From Candidatus Aerophobus profundus SCGC AAA252-L23 (GTDB lineage: Bacteria > Aerophobota > Aerophobia > Aerophobales > Aerophobaceae), in contig AQRW01000086.1 in the NCBI GenBank assembly GCA_000402295.1, positions 1-8,412 of the forward strand: 8,412 nucleotides of DNA, given 5' to 3'. The position numbers and the translations under genes were made by a program. This document shows positions 6,964-8,412 of this stretch, one piece after another. The notes beneath the pieces were generated by a model. The model ran no database searches, was not told the origin of the DNA, and worked only from the letters and a program-made list of their open reading frames with translations. Within the stretch, counting starts at the first letter, position 1. Each line of letters opens with the position of its first letter.

Positions 6964-7722
6964 CTATTTCCGGTGGTCACGAAAAATAGTGAGTTCAACG
7001 ACTCCTTGAACCCAGTATTCCCGCGACAAAAGTACCGGTTTGTTTTCGGGGTCATAATTGACCTGTTCAATGAGTAATAACGGACAACCGCGATCTATTT
7101 CCAATTTTTTGGAGAGAGGAACATCCGCAACAGTGGAGATTATTTTGGCAATTCCATAAGCTATCTTTTGTCCACATTGTTCCTCCAATAGGGTATGTAA
7201 AGATCCTTTGAAATTTTTGACGCTCGTATTTTTGAGAATTGATTTGGGTAAAATGTTCATTCCACAAACCACTCTTTTTGGGCCCACCGTAGCTACTCGG
7301 GAGATGAATACCAAAGGGACTCCCGTTTTTACTTGTAAAATATCGGAAGTACCTTTATCGGCTTTGATTACTCGCGTATGACACTCGATGTGACTGGGTT
7401 TTAGATTCATCGATTCTAATAATTCCAGGACTCCAAAATTTTTTTCCAGAGAAATAGCCGCAGTGGCGGGGCGTGATTTTTTCACGAAGGTGCCAATTCC
7501 CACTCGTCTTGAAATGTACCCATCTTCCTCTAAGAGACGAAGTGCCTCTCTCAGAGTTCCCCGGCCAACTCCGAATTCTCTGGCCAGTTCGGGTTCGATA
7601 GGCATCCGGTCTCCCGAAGTGAGAACTCCTTCCTCAATAAGTCCGGCGATTTTGTTACGTACTACTATTGGCAAAGGCTCTATGGGGCGGTTGATCCGTA
7701 AGTCCATTTTCTTATAGGCCAT
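6964..7722 (-). CDS. GntR family transcriptional regulator, HutC/UTRA type
   Basis: A 252-residue cytoplasmic DNA-binding repressor or activator. Residues about 16-82 form the winged helix-turn-helix typical of GntR proteins: GDRMPIEPELAREFGVGRGTLREALRLLEEDGYI, then the wing GIGTF. Residues about 95-245 fit the UTRA ligand-binding domain of the HutC subfamily, which senses small metabolites such as sugar phosphates. The C-terminal strands LLLIEQVNYDPENKPVLLSREYWV are characteristic. The chosen ATG (7722) has GGTGA four bases upstream. An ATG at 7737 has no ribosome site and lies only about 15 bases from the predicted transcription start; a third at 7707 also lacks a good site. As first gene of the operon, it most likely controls the uptake and hydrolase genes and itself. 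The effector is unknown. Confidence 0.92.
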   Translation of the reverse strand: MAYKKMDLRINRPIEPLPIVVRNKIAGLIEEGVLTSGDRMPIEPELAREFGVGRGTLREALRLLEEDGYISRRVGIGTFVKKSRPATAAISLEKNFGVLELLESMNLKPSHIECHTRVIKADKGTSDILQVKTGVPLVFISRVATVGPKRVVCGMNILPKSILKNTSVKNFKGSLHTLLEEQCGQKIAYGIAKIISTVADVPLSKKLEIDRGCPLLLIEQVNYDPENKPVLLSREYWVQGVVELTIFRDHRK

Positions 7723-7726
7723 GATT

Positions 7727-7731
7727 TCACC
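7727..7731 (-). promoter_or_regulatory. Ribosome binding site favouring the internal regulator start
   Basis: GGTGA on the minus strand, four bases before the ATG at 7722. No comparable sequence precedes the ATG codons at 7737 or 7707. The match is modest, so the start remains somewhat uncertain. Confidence 0.45.
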
Positions 7732-7733
7732 AT

Positions 7734-7744
7734 ACATAATATGT
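7734..7744. promoter_or_regulatory. Candidate operator palindrome
   Basis: ACAT-AAT-ATGT, a 4-bp inverted repeat around a 3-base centre, lies about 16-26 bases downstream of the predicted -10 box and just before the regulator start. GntR-type regulators commonly bind short AT-rich palindromes in such places and repress themselves. A short palindrome in AT-rich DNA can arise by chance, and I did not find a clear second copy upstream of the other genes. Confidence 0.3.
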
Positions 7745-7759
7745 CATACTAATGATTTT

Positions 7760-7787
7760 ATTATGAATACTTTTTTTCCCCTGTCAA
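7760..7787 (-). promoter_or_regulatory. Sigma-70-like promoter of the operon
   Basis: Read on the minus strand: TTGACA (7787-7782, perfect -35), a 16-base spacer, then CATAAT (7765-7760, five of six matches to the -10 consensus). The predicted start of transcription near 7753 leaves about 30 bases before the regulator ATG at 7722. This is the only strong promoter-like sequence I see for the six-gene minus-strand unit. Confidence 0.7.
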
Positions 7788-7812
7788 GTTTTCTTTCTGC
7801 AGTTCGCTGAGT

Positions 7813-7840
7813 AAAAAAGAGAACCATCCCCTTTTTGCCT
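7813..7840 (+). repeat. Second copy of a short motif also found at 268-294
   Basis: AAAAAAGAGAAC followed by a 6-base variable centre, then a pyrimidine run ending in GCCT. The same frame (identical first 12 bases, 6-base centre, CTTTT and GCCT) occurs at 268-294 in the same orientation. Here AAAAAG (7814-7819) can pair with CTTTTT (7831-7836). It lies in the divergent intergenic region. The resemblance to short AGAACC/GGTTCT elements common in environmental genomes is from memory and not established here. Confidence 0.45.
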
Positions 7841-7919
7841 TTTTTGAAATAAATAGATCCCCACCACTGTATTACTATAAGAATTTTGACACTACTAAGA
7901 GATTACCCAGGAGGTAACA

Positions 7920-8306
7920 ATGAAACAGACTAAGGTAAAGTTGTTGGGGCTGGTTGTAGGGCTGTCTTTAATCGGGATAATCCTGACTTCTATTCCAGCT
8001 CTGGCCTGCGAATTCAGTTTTAACTACGACCGGATAGAGGCTCCGGTGGGAACTGAGGGAGAGATAGGCGTAAGAGTTGAGAAAACGCATAATCGTTGCA
8101 CTATGTCTGATCCTCTTGACTATCAGTTTAACTGGGAGTGCATTGAAATTTTGGGTGAGACTGATTGGGAAGAAATTAGTGCCGGAGTTTATGAAAAATG
8201 GTTTTTGGTGTCTTTGAGCTCCCCCGGTGAGGGTTTTCTGAAAATCTCCAAGACCTGCTCCAAGGAGGGTTATGAGGAAGCCTTACTGCCAATCACGGTG
8301 ACATAA
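7920..8306 (+). CDS. Small secreted four-cysteine protein of unknown function
   Basis: I do not recognise the family. The 128-residue product starts with lysines (K2, K5, K7), then a hydrophobic stretch (8-28) ending PALA|C, so it is exported. The predicted mature protein begins at C30. The residue at -3 is alanine, which is poor for a lipobox, so signal peptidase I cleavage is more likely than lipidation, but lipidation is not excluded. The mature part (about 99 residues) is acidic and rich in predicted beta strands, with cysteines at 30, 60, 74 and 113 that could form two disulphides. The final pattern GEGFLKISKTCSKEGYEEALLPITV looks like the closing strands of an immunoglobulin-like beta sandwich; that is only an impression. 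A very strong AGGAGG lies five bases before the ATG. It is divergent from the uptake operon, and no link in function is evident. Confidence 0.8.
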   Translation: MKQTKVKLLGLVVGLSLIGIILTSIPALACEFSFNYDRIEAPVGTEGEIGVRVEKTHNRCTMSDPLDYQFNWECIEILGETDWEEISAGVYEKWFLVSLSSPGEGFLKISKTCSKEGYEEALLPITVT

Positions 8307-8412
8307 GGGGATGAAAATGGTAGTGAGTGAGGATTTTTTACCACTTTGATTAGTATTTGTCCCGATGAGTTGTCTTTGATTTTCTTGACGTATAGGAATT
8401 TATAAATTATTC
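8307..8412. other. Short 3' flank with no supported gene
   Basis: After the secreted-protein stop there is no clear terminator: only a weak 5-bp pairing TGGTA/TACCA spans 8318-8343. A 12-codon reading frame (8311-8349) is too short to support. TTGACG at 8385-8390 could be a -35 element for a gene beyond the window, but any -10 box would be cut by the window end. Confidence 0.4.

Noticed and set aside
7886..7891. TTGACA as a -35 box for the small secreted protein
   Set aside because: A -10 box at normal spacing would fall on the ribosome binding site, where the sequence does not match. No convincing alternative promoter was found between 7841 and 7910; TATAAG at 7876-7881 has no -35 partner.
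8311..8349. A 12-codon reading frame after the secreted protein
   Set aside because: Too short, with only a weak GGGG ahead of it and no sign of a longer broken gene behind the stop.

Overview
The window reads as a carbohydrate-type uptake operon from a bacterium of moderate GC content, probably an uncultivated anaerobe. The solute-binding protein has a signal peptidase I type signal and no usable lipobox. That fits a periplasm and so an outer membrane, although this is inference. Multi-copy palindromic repeats at the left edge and a recurring short motif resemble those seen in many candidate-phylum genomes. I cannot name the species or phylum from sequence alone.

Layout, left to right. Positions 1-165 hold a cluster of short palindromic repeats in two opposed orientations, including a tandem 35-bp duplication. 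A hairpin ending in six T residues (minus strand) follows at 268-290 and probably ends the operon. From 313 to 7722 six genes all lie on the minus strand, so they are read from right to left: a GntR/HutC-type regulator (6964-7722), a large cytoplasmic alkaline-phosphatase-superfamily phosphodiesterase or phosphatase (4795-6852, GTG start), a secreted ABC solute-binding protein (3282-4604), two ABC permeases of the MalF/UgpA and MalG/UgpE types (2228-3121 and 1368-2198), and an aldo/keto reductase (313-1302). A good sigma-70-like promoter (TTGACA, 16-bp spacer, CATAAT) sits upstream of the regulator, with a short palindrome just downstream that could be an autoregulatory operator. Divergent from the operon, on the plus strand, is a small secreted four-cysteine protein of unknown function (7920-8306).

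How the genes may work together: the binding protein and two permeases should import a sugar, polyol or phosphorylated derivative. No ATPase is encoded here, so one must be supplied from elsewhere. The phosphodiesterase sits between regulator and transporter, which suggests that the imported compound, or one derived from it, carries a phosphoester that is cleaved in the cytoplasm. The reductase may then act on a carbonyl product. This pathway is inference.

Besides the genes, the transcript carries strong stem-loops without T-tracts at three successive gene junctions: regulator/phosphodiesterase, phosphodiesterase/binding protein and binding protein/permease. One has a G-U pair that favours folding of the minus-strand RNA. 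They are likely processing or stability elements that set different expression levels along the operon.
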